A DNA stretch of 64,000 nucleotides from QYOJ01 sp043806735 (GTDB lineage Bacteria; Bacteroidota; Bacteroidia; Bacteroidales; FEN-979): positions 3,205-67,204 of the forward strand of contig JAZDGR010000050.1 in assembly GCA_043806735.1 (NCBI GenBank). The letters run 5' to 3'. Below the pieces are notes generated by a model that saw only the letters and a program-made list of their open reading frames with translations, ran no database searches and had not been told where the DNA came from. Shown in pieces: positions 26,471 to 35,558 of the stretch. A program made the position numbers and the translations under genes. Position 1 is the first letter of the stretch; each line of letters begins with the position of its first letter.

Positions 26471-28292
26471 ACATCCGGTCGGGGGCCTCTATCCCCAGCA
26501 ATGCCATCCCTTTTTTTAACACGGAACCGGTAAAAGTGGATAACACCAAACGAAACCGGATAATTTCCGGGTTCTCCTCACGCAGGACGGGAATCTCCTG
26601 GTAGAACTGATTGTATTCTTTGGCAAGCTCGTAAATGTAATTGGCAACCAACGCCGGACTGAGCTCCTCTCCTGCTTGTTTCACAACCGTGGGATACAGG
26701 TATAGTAATCGGATGAGTTCGCGCTCTACTGGAAGCATCGAGAGTTTTTCGGTGACTGGTGACTGGTGACTGGTGACTGGAAACTGCAAACTGCAAACTG
26801 CAAACTGGTATCCGGCATCAGATGCTTTTCTCAGTAATGACTGAATCCGGGCATAGGTATACTGGATGAAAGGACCGGTGTTGCCGTTGAAATCGATTGA
26901 CTCTTTGGGATCGAAAAGCATGTTCTTCTTGGGGTCCACTTTCAGGATAAAGTACTTTAGCGCACCCATTCCCAGCATGTTGAATAGCCGTTCGGCCTCC
27001 TCTTGTGGAAAATCACCAACCTTACCCAGTTCCCGGGTTGTCTCTTCGGCCGTCTGGAACATTTCATCCATGAGATCATCCGCATCCACCACCTTCCCTT
27101 CCCTCGATTTCATCTTCCCTTCAGGCAGCTCCACCATGCCATAAGAAAGGTGGTAAAGCGCATTCGCAGACGGCTTCCCAAGTTTCTTCAACACCCTCTT
27201 CAAAACATCAAAATGGTAGATCTGTTCGTTTCCCACCACATAGATCATCTTCGAAGGATGATATTCCTCATAACGCTCTTCTGCGGTTCCAAGGTCCTGC
27301 GTTATGTAAACGGAAGTTCCGTCGGCCCGCAGGAGCAGCTTCTCATCCAGCCCCTCGTCTGTCAGATCAATCCAGATACTGCCATCGGATTTCTGAAAAA
27401 GTAAGCCTTTCTCCAGCCCTTCAAAAACCAGCTCCTTCCCGAGGAGGTAAGTATCGCTCTCATAATAGATCTTATCAAACCTGACGCCCAAACGCCGGTA
27501 AGTCTTGTCAAATCCGTCGTACGCCCATCCGTTCATCGTTTGCCATAAACGAAGGATGATAGGGTCTCTAGTCTCCCACTGCCTCAGAATATCCTGGGCC
27601 TGCCCGATCAGAGAGGCAACTTTCATGGCCTCATCTTCGATCATTCCGGTTTCGATCAGGGACCGGATCTCCTCTTTCAAATGCTGTTCAAACAACACAT
27701 AGTACTTCCCTACCAGATGATCGCTTTTCATTCCGGAAGATTGGGGTGTTTCTCCCTCTCCCCATCTCATGTATGCAAGCAGGGATTTGCAGATATGAAT
27801 TCCACGGTCGTTGACCAGGTTTACTTTTCTGACATCATATCCATTTGCCCCGAGGATCAAGGCAAGGGAATAGCCCAGCAGGTTGTTGCGTATGTGGCCC
27901 AGATGAAGCGGTTTGTTCGTATTCGGGGAGGAGTATTCCAGCACAACCGGAAGGTCGTTGCGGGCAAGAGATGTGCCGAATTCAACCGAATTGACATGGG
28001 CATAAAGAAACCCGATCCAAAAATCCTCGGTCAGGACCAGGTTGAGGAATCCCTTGATGACATTAAAATCCTTTATCTCCGGAAGCCGTTGTGCCAGAAA
28101 CTGCCCGACTTCTGCAGTTGTCTGCTCCGGGGATTTCCGGGAGTACTTTACCAGGGGAAATATTACGACGGTAAAGTCCCCTTCAATATCCTGTTTCGTT
28201 TTCTCAAATCCAATCACGCTGGGAGCGAGCTCCTGTCCGTACAGCTCTTTCACCGCAATGGTACAAAGATCCCGGATTTTGTCTTCGATCAT
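26469..28292 (-). CDS. argS: Arginine--tRNA ligase
   Basis: Class I synthetase charging tRNA-Arg. Motifs: VVLEYSSPNTNKPLHLGHIR (HIGH region, HLGH), the KMSKS-equivalent GKMKSREGKVVDADDL, and a C-terminal DALR anticodon domain. The reading frame is open to 28382, but MIEDKIRDLC at 28292 fits the family start, and a -7 box lies at 28312-28319. About 20 residues (core QFPVTSHQSPVTEK) between GYQFAVCSL and LSMLPVERE are encoded by eight 7-bp units and are absent from the family norm; they fall in the linker before the anticodon domain. Otherwise complete. Confidence 0.95.
   Translation of the reverse strand: MIEDKIRDLCTIAVKELYGQELAPSVIGFEKTKQDIEGDFTVVIFPLVKYSRKSPEQTTAEVGQFLAQRLPEIKDFNVIKGFLNLVLTEDFWIGFLYAHVNSVEFGTSLARNDLPVVLEYSSPNTNKPLHLGHIRNNLLGYSLALILGANGYDVRKVNLVNDRGIHICKSLLAYMRWGEGETPQSSGMKSDHLVGKYYVLFEQHLKEEIRSLIETGMIEDEAMKVASLIGQAQDILRQWETRDPIILRLWQTMNGWAYDGFDKTYRRLGVRFDKIYYESDTYLLGKELVFEGLEKGLLFQKSDGSIWIDLTDEGLDEKLLLRADGTSVYITQDLGTAEERYEEYHPSKMIYVVGNEQIYHFDVLKRVLKKLGKPSANALYHLSYGMVELPEGKMKSREGKVVDADDLMDEMFQTAEETTRELGKVGDFPQEEAERLFNMLGMGALKYFILKVDPKKNMLFDPKESIDFNGNTGPFIQYTYARIQSLLRKASDAGYQFAVCSLQFPVTSHQSPVTEKLSMLPVERELIRLLYLYPTVVKQAGEELSPALVANYIYELAKEYNQFYQEIPVLREENPEIIRFRLVLSTFTGSVLKKGMALLGIEAPDRM
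26753..26808. repeat. Heptanucleotide array inside argS
   Basis: Eight exact 7-bp units: tgactgg four times, aaactgc three times, aaactgg once. 56 bp in total. It is translated as part of ArgRS on the minus strand and gives a peptide with 7-residue period. Confidence 0.92.
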
Positions 28293-28311
28293 TTTCAAAC
28301 GGTTCACGCTG

Positions 28312-28319
28312 CAAAGGTA
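28312..28319 (-). promoter_or_regulatory. argS -7 box
   Basis: TACCTTTG on the minus strand, 20 bp upstream of the ATG at 28292. It supports that start and excludes the upstream in-frame codons. No clear -33 box. Confidence 0.5.
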
Positions 28320-28347
28320 AACCAGTTCGGCGAAAATCGCATCCCGA

Positions 28348-28379
28348 TTTGGCGAATTTGCTAAAAAAACGTAGGTTTG
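28348..28379 (+). promoter_or_regulatory. Promoter of the cDPGS-like/pyrBI operon
   Basis: TTTG (28348-28351), 20 bp, TAGGTTTG (28372-28379): an almost ideal Bacteroidetes promoter. The ATG at 28394 follows 15 bp later. An in-frame upstream codon at 28349 lies inside the promoter and can be dismissed. Confidence 0.75.
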
Positions 28380-28393
28380 CAAAAAATGTCTAT

Positions 28394-29740
28394 ATGAAAA
28401 AGAATGTACTCATCATTGGCGCCGCGGGAAGGGATTTCCACAATTTCAATACGTACTACCGAAACAATCCTGAGTACCATGTTGTCGCCTTCACTGCCAC
28501 TCAAATTCCCGACATCGACGGGAGAAAATATCCGGCCGCCCTGGCAGGAAAACTTTATCCAAAAGGCATTCCGATTTATTCCCAGGATGAACTCCCGACC
28601 CTCATAAAAAAACATCGGGTCGACGTCTGCAATTTTGCATACAGTGATGTGACATACAAGCACGTCATGAACCTGAGCGCCATTGTCAATGCAGCGGGCG
28701 CTAACTTTATCCTGCTGGGTCCCAAAGATACCATGCTCAAAAGCACCAAACCGGTGATCGCGGTCGGAGCTACCCGCACCGGTTGCGGGAAGAGCCAGAC
28801 CTCCCGCCGAATCATTGAGATCCTGATGTCAAAAGGGGTAAATGTGGTCGCTGTCCGCCACCCGATGCCTTATGGCGACCTGGTTGCACAAAAAGTTCAG
28901 CGGTTTGCCACCATCAAAGACCTGGAAAAACACAAATGCACCATCGAAGAGATGGAGGAATACGAACCTCATGTGGTTCGCGGCAATGTGATTTATGCCG
29001 GCGTTGACTATGAAGCCATTTTGCGGGCGGCTGAGATAGACCCGAAAGGTTGCGATGTAATTCTGTGGGACGGAGGGAATAACGACTTTCCTTTCTACCG
29101 GCCCGATCTGATGGTGACCATCGCCGACCCTCACCGTCCGGGCGCAGAAGTGAACTACTATGCCGGAGAGGTGAACCTTCGGATCGCGGATGTTGTGGTG
29201 ATTAACAAAATCGATTCGGCATACCCTGAACATATCAAAACCGTCCGCGATAACATCCGGAAATTAAACCCAAACGCGATAGTTGTAGATGCGGCTTCTC
29301 CCATCAGAGTGGATAACATCTCTGTCATCCGCGGAAAAAAAGTCCTGGTGATTGAGGATGGCCCTACCCTCACCCACGGAGAGATGAAGATCGGAGCCGG
29401 TGTGGTTGCCGCGGAGAAATACGGGGCGGCCGAACTGGTGGATCCCCGTCCGTTTGTAGTCGGCAGATTGGCCGACACGTTCCAGATCTATCCCAATATA
29501 GGGCATCTCCTTCCCGCTATGGGCTATGGCGAGCAGCAGGTAAAAGACCTGGAAGCTACCATTAACAAGACCCGGTGCGACTCGGTGGTAATTGCCACTC
29601 CGATTGACCTGAACCGTCTGATTAAGATCCGGAAGCCCAATACACGCGTCTATTATGATCTTCAGGAGATCGGAGAACCCAGTCTGAATACGATTCTCGG
29701 GGACTTCCTGAAGAAATACAAAGTAAAAGGTAAAACGTAA
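28394..29740 (+). CDS. Cyclic 2,3-diphosphoglycerate synthetase-like GTPase/ATPase
   Basis: 448 residues. N-terminal Rossmann-like part (KKNVLIIGAAGRDFHNFNTY), then a P-loop domain with GATRTGCGKSQTSRR (Walker A GCGKSQ) and DVILWDGGNNDFPFYRPDL (Walker B region), NKIDSAYPEH (a G4-like motif), and a C-terminal domain. This matches the bacterial homologues of archaeal cyclic-2,3-diphosphoglycerate synthetase; the true bacterial substrate is not established. It is followed by pyrB after 11 bp and pyrI, so it is probably co-transcribed with pyrimidine genes, hinting at a carbamoyl-phosphate or nucleotide-related role (inference). Confidence 0.8.
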   Translation: MKKNVLIIGAAGRDFHNFNTYYRNNPEYHVVAFTATQIPDIDGRKYPAALAGKLYPKGIPIYSQDELPTLIKKHRVDVCNFAYSDVTYKHVMNLSAIVNAAGANFILLGPKDTMLKSTKPVIAVGATRTGCGKSQTSRRIIEILMSKGVNVVAVRHPMPYGDLVAQKVQRFATIKDLEKHKCTIEEMEEYEPHVVRGNVIYAGVDYEAILRAAEIDPKGCDVILWDGGNNDFPFYRPDLMVTIADPHRPGAEVNYYAGEVNLRIADVVVINKIDSAYPEHIKTVRDNIRKLNPNAIVVDAASPIRVDNISVIRGKKVLVIEDGPTLTHGEMKIGAGVVAAEKYGAAELVDPRPFVVGRLADTFQIYPNIGHLLPAMGYGEQQVKDLEATINKTRCDSVVIATPIDLNRLIKIRKPNTRVYYDLQEIGEPSLNTILGDFLKKYKVKGKT

Positions 29741-29751
29741 GGATTTCGAAA

Positions 29752-30663
29752 GTGAAAAACAAGAGTCTGATCTCCATCAATGATTTCACCCGGGAGGAAC
29801 ACATCCGGATCCTCGACCTGGCGGAAGCCTTCGAAAGGCAACCCACGCAACGGATCCTGGAAGATTTTGTGGTGGCCTCCCTTTTCTTTGAACCTTCCAC
29901 CCGGACCAGGCTCAGCTTTGAGTCGGCTGCTTCGCGGTTGGGAGCCCAGTTAATCGGCTTCTCGGAACCGGCCAGCACCAGCCTCCAAAAAGGGGAATCG
30001 CTGCGGGACACCATCCGTACGATCAGCAATTACAGCGATATCATCATCATGCGCCACCCCAGGGAAGGAAGCGCCCGGTTTGCCAGCGAAATATCTTCGG
30101 TACCTGTCATCAATGCCGGAGATGGATCAAATCAGCACCCCACGCAAACGTTGCTGGATCTCTATTCCATCCGGAAAACGCAAGGGACTTTGGATAACCT
30201 CCATATTGCATTTGTGGGGGACCTGAAGTATGGCCGCACCGTTCATTCCCTGGTGATGGCATGTTGCAATTACAACACTACTTTTCACCTGGTTTCCCCT
30301 CCTGATCTGAAACTTCCCAGTTCGGTAAAAATTCACATCAAGGAGAAATGCCTTTCCTACTATCAATACACCGACATGCTGGAAGTAATCCCCAAGGTGG
30401 ATATCATCTACATGACCCGTATCCAGAAGGAACGGTTCTCCGATCCGATAGATTATGAGAAGGTAAAGAATTCCTACATCCTGCGTGAGTCGATGCTGGA
30501 ACCGGCCAAACCTACGATGAGGATCCTCCACCCCCTTCCAAGAGTCAATGAGATCGCCATTGATGTGGACCAGAATCCGAAAGCTTACTATTTCACCCAG
30601 GCTCTGAATGGCGTATTTGTGCGGGAGGCATTGCTTGCTTCCATTCTGGGAGTAGTTGAATAA
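29752..30663 (+). CDS. pyrB: Aspartate carbamoyltransferase catalytic chain
   Basis: 303 residues; carbamoylates aspartate, the committed step of pyrimidine synthesis. Carbamoyl-phosphate motif FFEPSTRTRLSFESA, HPTQTLLDLYSI, and DLKYGRTVHSL are all present, with the aspartate-binding HPLPRVNEI near the end. Start is a GTG at 29752, 11 bp after the GTPase gene. pyrI follows after 13 bp. Confidence 0.96.
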   Translation: MKNKSLISINDFTREEHIRILDLAEAFERQPTQRILEDFVVASLFFEPSTRTRLSFESAASRLGAQLIGFSEPASTSLQKGESLRDTIRTISNYSDIIIMRHPREGSARFASEISSVPVINAGDGSNQHPTQTLLDLYSIRKTQGTLDNLHIAFVGDLKYGRTVHSLVMACCNYNTTFHLVSPPDLKLPSSVKIHIKEKCLSYYQYTDMLEVIPKVDIIYMTRIQKERFSDPIDYEKVKNSYILRESMLEPAKPTMRILHPLPRVNEIAIDVDQNPKAYYFTQALNGVFVREALLASILGVVE

Positions 30664-30676
30664 TAAACAACCTGTT

Positions 30677-31144
30677 ATGGCGAAAAAAGAGATTATCAAA
30701 GAGCTGAAAGTCACGGCAATTGAAAACGGAACCGTGATCGATCACATTCCTTCCCAGAATGTATACCAGGTGCTCCGGATTCTCAACCTTACTGAATACG
30801 GGGACCAGCTCCTGATCGGGACCAATCTCGAAAGTCAGAAGATGGGAAAGAAGGGGATCATCAAGGTCAGCAACAAATACTTCAAGCCAGAAGAGATCAA
30901 TAAAATCGCGCTCGTTGCTCCCTCGGCAACCCTAATCGTGATTCATGATTTCAACGTAACGGAGAAAAAGCAGGTTTCTGTTCCCGACCAGGTCGAGAAG
31001 ATTGTCAAATGCTTCAATCCGAACTGCATTACCAATCACGAAGAGATGCCGACACGATTTACTGTAACTGACAAAAAGGAGTTGAGGCTTCGCTGCAGGT
31101 ACTGCGAAAAGATCACGGCGAAAGACAATATTGTTTTCAATTAG
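30677..31144 (+). CDS. pyrI: Aspartate carbamoyltransferase regulatory chain
   Basis: 155 residues from the ATG at 30677 (an in-frame TTG at 30656 overlaps pyrB and is less likely). Binds ATP/CTP and assembles with PyrB into the dodecamer. The nucleotide-binding part has KVTAIENGTVIDHIP; the zinc site is KCFNPNCITN plus RCRYCEK (Cx4C and CxxC). Complete. Confidence 0.95.
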   Translation: MAKKEIIKELKVTAIENGTVIDHIPSQNVYQVLRILNLTEYGDQLLIGTNLESQKMGKKGIIKVSNKYFKPEEINKIALVAPSATLIVIHDFNVTEKKQVSVPDQVEKIVKCFNPNCITNHEEMPTRFTVTDKKELRLRCRYCEKITAKDNIVFN

Positions 31145-31171
31145 GAATTCAAAATAATTCCACTACTTTCA

Positions 31172-31203
31172 CCAAGGCAACCAGGCACCAAGGCAACGAG
31201 GCA
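31172..31203. repeat. 8-bp tandem array
   Basis: Four drifting 8-bp units (ccaaggca twice, accaggca, acgaggca) immediately upstream of the AlbA_2 gene. Confidence 0.7.
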
Positions 31204-31213
31204 CCACAACATC

Positions 31214-31864
31214 ATGTCACCACCTCACCATATCCTGAAACTAATCTCAGAAGGTGAGCATCAGCTGCTGGATTTCAAGTTCGAAATCTCGGATGCGCAT
31301 AAAATTGCGCGGGCCCTATCAGCCTTTGCCAATACCGACGGGGGCCGGCTGTTGATTGGCGTCAAGGACAATGGATCAATTGCAGGGGTCAGGTCAGAAG
31401 AAGAATACTATATGCTGGATGCTGCAGCAAACATCTATTGCAGTCCATCTGTCCCATTTCAAGTTAAGCAATGGTCACTTTCGGGGAAGACAGTACTGGA
31501 AGCCATCATCAAAAAAAGCGACAGAAGGCCTCATTTTGCCGAGGATCCTAAAGGTAAATGGGCTGCCTATGTCAGGGTCCATGACCAGAATTTTCCCGTC
31601 AACCGGATTTTGCTGAAAGTCTGGCAACTTGAGAAGCAATCCAAAGGAATCTTCCTCAAGTATACCTTGAACGAAAAGGCATTGCTTGCTTATCTGGAGG
31701 AAAATCCCACCATTACGATAAACCGGTTCATGAGGATTACCGGATTAAACCGCTTCATGGCTGAACAATCCCTGATCAGGCTGATCTCGTTGAAGGTTCT
31801 TGAAATTCAATTTACTGAAAACGAAGTATTCTATAAGCTTTCATCCGGTTCAGAAAAGGAATAA
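31214..31864 (+). CDS. AlbA_2 (Schlafen-type) domain protein with C-terminal helix-turn-helix
   Basis: 216 residues. N-terminal AlbA_2 domain (DFKFEISDAHKIARALSAFA followed by NTDGGRLLIGVKDNG; typical E/D-F-K and GG-LLIGV motifs), used for nucleic acid or nucleotide binding in transcriptional regulators. The C-terminal 60 residues (LLAYLEENPTITINRFMRIT) look like a winged helix-turn-helix. Probable regulator; target unknown. Alone on its strand segment, between pyrI and an envelope protein gene with its own promoter. Confidence 0.82.
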   Translation: MSPPHHILKLISEGEHQLLDFKFEISDAHKIARALSAFANTDGGRLLIGVKDNGSIAGVRSEEEYYMLDAAANIYCSPSVPFQVKQWSLSGKTVLEAIIKKSDRRPHFAEDPKGKWAAYVRVHDQNFPVNRILLKVWQLEKQSKGIFLKYTLNEKALLAYLEENPTITINRFMRITGLNRFMAEQSLIRLISLKVLEIQFTENEVFYKLSSGSEKE

Positions 31865-31873
31865 AAAAGATGT

Positions 31874-31881
31874 TATCTTTG
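31874..31881 (+). promoter_or_regulatory. -7 box of the beta-barrel-like gene
   Basis: TATCTTTG at 31874-31881, 18 bp before the ATG at 31899. It supports that start over an in-frame ATG at 31800 inside the previous gene. Confidence 0.55.
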
Positions 31882-31898
31882 TACCACTCCAATTATTT

Positions 31899-32543
31899 AT
31901 GAGAAAGAATCTGATAATTCCTTTGTTTTGTATCCCATCCCTTGCCTGCCAGAGCCAGGATGTCATCTATGATACGGTTATTCCTTCTGCTTCGGAAGGA
32001 ATATCCTATGCAACTGCGAAACCGGCGTCGCGGTTCAAGACTACTCTCTCTCTGGGCACTGAGTTTTCTTCCTCTTCGTGGTACGGATCGGGCCTTTCCA
32101 CTTATATTTCTCCGGCCTTTTCGTACCGGGTTAACGCACGGCTGTCTTTTCGGGCAGGCGTGACACTTTCGAATACTGCCCTTTTCAACTACCAGCCATG
32201 GTATATGTCAGAATCCTTTCAACCCGTCAATGCAAATTTTTCGAAAGCACTTCTCTTTGTTGAAGGGACCTACCTGGTTTCAGAAAGACTGACGCTATCG
32301 GGAGGAGCATTTAAAGAATTTACGCTGGACTCCAGAAGCCCGGTAGCCCTCCCTTTTACAACAAACAATCCCGAGGGGTTTTATCTGAACGCGGATTACA
32401 AGATTGCAAACGGGGTTCACATCCAGGCGGGATTCGGGTATACAAAAGGATATGTTCCGTTCTACGGATCCCCTTTGTATGATCCTTCCCCCTTTTACAG
32501 AAACTCCTTTACTCCCGGTTTCCCGGGCTTTCCAAACTGGTAG
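31899..32543 (+). CDS. Predicted outer-membrane or periplasmic beta-rich protein
   Basis: 214 residues, not recognised by name. A signal-like start (MRKNLIIPLFCIPSLACQSQ) is followed by alternating aromatic/hydrophobic strands (TTLSLGTEFSSSSWYG, FSYRVNARLSFRAGVTLS, SGGAFKEFTL, GFYLNADYKIANGVHIQAGF) typical of a small beta barrel. The end is Pro/Gly/Phe-rich (SPFYRNSFTPGFPGFPNW). It lies upstream of the LytS/LytTR pair, which might regulate it. Intact. Confidence 0.65.
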   Translation: MRKNLIIPLFCIPSLACQSQDVIYDTVIPSASEGISYATAKPASRFKTTLSLGTEFSSSSWYGSGLSTYISPAFSYRVNARLSFRAGVTLSNTALFNYQPWYMSESFQPVNANFSKALLFVEGTYLVSERLTLSGGAFKEFTLDSRSPVALPFTTNNPEGFYLNADYKIANGVHIQAGFGYTKGYVPFYGSPLYDPSPFYRNSFTPGFPGFPNW

Positions 32544-32679
32544 ATCAGGACGAAACTTCACTTCGATCGCGGAACAGGTTTCATCTACAGAAATACCTGT
32601 TTTATCCAAACTTTTTCTCTCTGATCTGGGTTTTTTGTAACATTGCGATCAGGTAACATGTTAAGAACTTCTTGAATTT

Positions 32680-33720
32680 ATGACAAAAAGAAAGATCCTC
32701 CGTTTTCTGTCACACCTGCTTTTCTGGGTCTTTATCGTAAGTTTCTTCACGTTTATTTATGGCGTAAGGAGTGGAAAATATTTTGAAATCTTCCAGATAC
32801 TCTTGGGGACTCTCCCCATCGACATGCTGTATACCTACTTCCTGATATACCTGCTGATCCCGGTTTTTCTGCTGAAGAGAAGATACGCCTGGTTTGTGCT
32901 TCTGTTCATCAGCTCCTTTACAGCCGTTGTCATACTCGAGTGGACCATCAACTATTTCATCCTGTATCCCTCCATCTACTCCGATTATGAAAAATGGAAG
33001 GACACCATTCACTATTTTTCGGGCTCTGCGCTGATGCTTTATGTATCCCTCGGCTTTGTGATTCTTCTTGCCTCTGCCATCAAACTATCCAGGTTCTGGA
33101 TGCAATCGCAGCAGGACAAAGCCGAACTCGAGATCCAGAACCGCAAAAGCGAACTGGCTTTACTTCGCAGCCAGGTGAATCCACATTTTCTGTTTAATAC
33201 ACTGAATAACATTGATGCATTAATCCGGAAAGACCCGGAAAGGGCCTCCGATTCCCTTGTGAAGCTTTCGGAAATGATGCGGTATTTTATCTACGAAGCA
33301 ACCACCGAAAAGGTTCCCCTTGAGAAAGAGATCGACTACCTCCATTGTTTCATTGAACTGCAGCGGATTCGTTACAAAGACCCCGGGTACATCCGGTTCC
33401 AGGTAACAGGATCGACCAACGGGATCCGGATTGCCCCTATGCTGTTTATCCCGTTCGTAGAGAACGCATGCAAACATGGAACTGCCGGGAGACAAATCCC
33501 ATCCATTCTGGTTGATTTATGGATCCAGCCGGAAGAGATCCGGTTTGAAGTAGTCAATTACCTGGAAGTTCGCCCCGCCCAGATCAAAGATCCGGGACAA
33601 GGAATCGGACTGTCCAATGTACAGCGAAGGCTGGACCTGATTTACCCTGAAAAATACAGTCTGATCACGGAACAAGTCGCTGATCAGTACAAAGTTGTCT
33701 TAACGATCTCCCTCCTATGA
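32680..33720 (+). CDS. LytS-family sensor histidine kinase
   Basis: 346 residues. Four predicted membrane helices in residues 10-135 (for example LFWVFIVSFFTFIY and ALMLYVSLGFVILLASAI), a short coiled coil, and a His_kinase domain with QVNPHFLFNTLNN (His169 phosphoacceptor), followed by a GHKL ATPase (FVENACKHG N box; DPGQGIGLSNVQRRL G box). No extracytoplasmic sensor domain beyond the membrane part. Overlaps the response regulator gene by 4 bp (ATGA). Confidence 0.92.
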   Translation: MTKRKILRFLSHLLFWVFIVSFFTFIYGVRSGKYFEIFQILLGTLPIDMLYTYFLIYLLIPVFLLKRRYAWFVLLFISSFTAVVILEWTINYFILYPSIYSDYEKWKDTIHYFSGSALMLYVSLGFVILLASAIKLSRFWMQSQQDKAELEIQNRKSELALLRSQVNPHFLFNTLNNIDALIRKDPERASDSLVKLSEMMRYFIYEATTEKVPLEKEIDYLHCFIELQRIRYKDPGYIRFQVTGSTNGIRIAPMLFIPFVENACKHGTAGRQIPSILVDLWIQPEEIRFEVVNYLEVRPAQIKDPGQGIGLSNVQRRLDLIYPEKYSLITEQVADQYKVVLTISLL

Positions 33721-34448
33721 ATATCCGGTGCATTGTGGTGGATGATGAGCCGCTGGCCATCGAAAAGCTCACTGATTATATCAGCAGGATTCCCTATCTG
33801 AAATTGCAGGCGTCATTCAACAATGTCATCGATGCCATGGAATTCCTTCGTGACCAATCGATAGATCTTGTGTTTCTGGATATTCAGATGGATACCTTTA
33901 CCGGGATCCAGTTGCTGGAGATCGTTAGAAATCCGCCCAAAGTCATCATTACGACTGCCTACGACAGCTTTGCCGTGAAAGGATATGAACTGGACGTGAC
34001 AGATTACCTTTTGAAACCGATTTCGTTTGAACGGTTTCTTAAAGCGGTCAATAAAGTATGCGAGGAGATCTGTTCCGGGAAAACTGTCCTGCCCGTTCTC
34101 CCTCAGGAAAACACGGAAAAGTTTTCTTCCGATTTCATTTTCGTCAAAGCAGATTACCACCTGCACAAGGTAAGGCTCAGTGATATTCTGTTTATCGAAG
34201 GGATGAAAGATTATCTTCGCCTTCATCTGCCGAACGAGCGGATCATGACCCTGATGAGCTTTGTAAAAATGGAGAAGGTGCTTCCCCCGGAACGGTTCAT
34301 GCGGGTACATAAATCGTTCATCATCTCCCTGGAAAAAATTGAACGCATCGAGCGAAACATGATCCTGATTGCTACCCATAAAATCCCGATCGGAAATAAG
34401 TACAAAAAAACCTTTTTTGAATACCTGGAGAAAGGGAAGATCCTGTAA
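33717..34448 (+). CDS. LytTR-family response regulator
   Basis: 243 residues: receiver domain (VVDDEPLA acidic pair, phosphoacceptor Asp55 in LVFLDIQMD, Lys in LLKPISFERF) and a C-terminal LytTR DNA-binding domain (FVKADYHLHKVRLSDILFIE, FMRVHKSFIISLEKIERIE). Partner of the upstream kinase through the 4-bp overlap. Targets unknown. Confidence 0.94.
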   Translation: MNIRCIVVDDEPLAIEKLTDYISRIPYLKLQASFNNVIDAMEFLRDQSIDLVFLDIQMDTFTGIQLLEIVRNPPKVIITTAYDSFAVKGYELDVTDYLLKPISFERFLKAVNKVCEEICSGKTVLPVLPQENTEKFSSDFIFVKADYHLHKVRLSDILFIEGMKDYLRLHLPNERIMTLMSFVKMEKVLPPERFMRVHKSFIISLEKIERIERNMILIATHKIPIGNKYKKTFFEYLEKGKIL

Positions 34449-34687
34449 AAGTTTTCTGAAATATTGCCAAAAGCAAAAGTATTTTTTGCATTTTTTCCCA
34501 ATTGCCTGAGAACCCGTCCAAGATTTATTGTTTTTTACTTATTTTCTCCAGTTTCCGATTGTACTTCAGATTCGTTTTGCAAAATCTGCCAGAGTGAAGC
34601 GCTGGTATTGGAATTTCCGTTTCATTTCCGTCAATTCCTATGGTTTCTTTGTTGCGAAATAAGTTCATTCATAAAATCACAAACGCC

Positions 34688-35512
34688 ATGAAGACAATAA
34701 CCTATTACCTGGGCTACCTTTTCGCGAGCCTGATGTTCGTCAACCCGCGCATTGGACAGATCACCACCGACAGTTACATAGATGCCGTGACTGGAGACAC
34801 GGTCAAAGCGAAAAATGCAGAGAAATTTGATCCGGTAAACCGGTTCCATCCAATGGCCCCTGGTAGCGCCAAATGGAAGAAAAATGAAGATCCGGCTTCC
34901 CAGGCACTCCGTTCCCTGAGAAGGGCAAATACAGTCAACTATATTTCAATAGGTCTGGGGCTGGCAAGCAATATTGAAATGGCGATCATTGGCGGATTTC
35001 CTCTGGAGGTTGATGAAGGACTGAATCCGGGTGTCAACGTATCTCACATGATCCTGGGTATCGGAAGGTTATCCATATCGCTTTTCCCTATAATTAGTAT
35101 CGCCAACGCCAGAAAAGTATTAAAACCCTGGCGGGTATCTCCGGAGATTGCCCCGACTTGCAAGAAACTCTTTTCCTATATGGATGTAGCTCAGGTTCTG
35201 ACGGCAGCTGCGCCGGTTTTATGCGTTGCCGGAGGCATCATGATGATAGCTGCTTCTACCTCCCGTACAGAATACGTCTACCCTGATTACCATACTTCAA
35301 TAAAAAATCCGGCGTTAAAGACCGCGGGGTGGATTTGCCTCGGAGCAGGTCTTGCGGCTTCGATCACATCAGCTATTTGCATTGATCTTGCCAAAAAGGA
35401 GCTCAGGGGAAAAATGGGCTCAATGAAAGTGTCTGCGGGGCCAGCCGGCGTTGGAGTGATCTACCACTTGCCGGGACAACCCAACCTCCAGAAAACCAAC
35501 AGGACAAACTAG
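34688..35512 (+). CDS. Membrane protein of unknown function
   Basis: 274 residues from the ATG at 34688; an earlier in-frame ATG at 34640 would add 16 residues. The N-terminus looks like a signal peptide (TYYLGYLFASLMFVNPRIGQ). Later there are about four hydrophobic segments (VNYISIGLGLASNIEMAIIG, LSISLFPIISIAN, LTAAAPVLCVAGGIMMIAA, GWICLGAGLAASITSAICI). No known domain recognised. The preceding 240 bp hold no gene or clear element. Confidence 0.68.
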   Translation: MKTITYYLGYLFASLMFVNPRIGQITTDSYIDAVTGDTVKAKNAEKFDPVNRFHPMAPGSAKWKKNEDPASQALRSLRRANTVNYISIGLGLASNIEMAIIGGFPLEVDEGLNPGVNVSHMILGIGRLSISLFPIISIANARKVLKPWRVSPEIAPTCKKLFSYMDVAQVLTAAAPVLCVAGGIMMIAASTSRTEYVYPDYHTSIKNPALKTAGWICLGAGLAASITSAICIDLAKKELRGKMGSMKVSAGPAGVGVIYHLPGQPNLQKTNRTN

Positions 35513-35558
35513 CCTCTGTAATCTTCCAGGGTAAACGTTTCTCCATCCGCTAATGAAA

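Noticed and set aside
26469..28382. Longer ArgRS start at 28382
   Set aside because: It would cross the argS -7 box and the divergent promoter; the added 30 residues are not family-like.
31800..31899. Start of the beta-rich protein at 31800
   Set aside because: It lies within the preceding AlbA_2 gene and upstream of the -7 box; the signal peptide starts at 31899.
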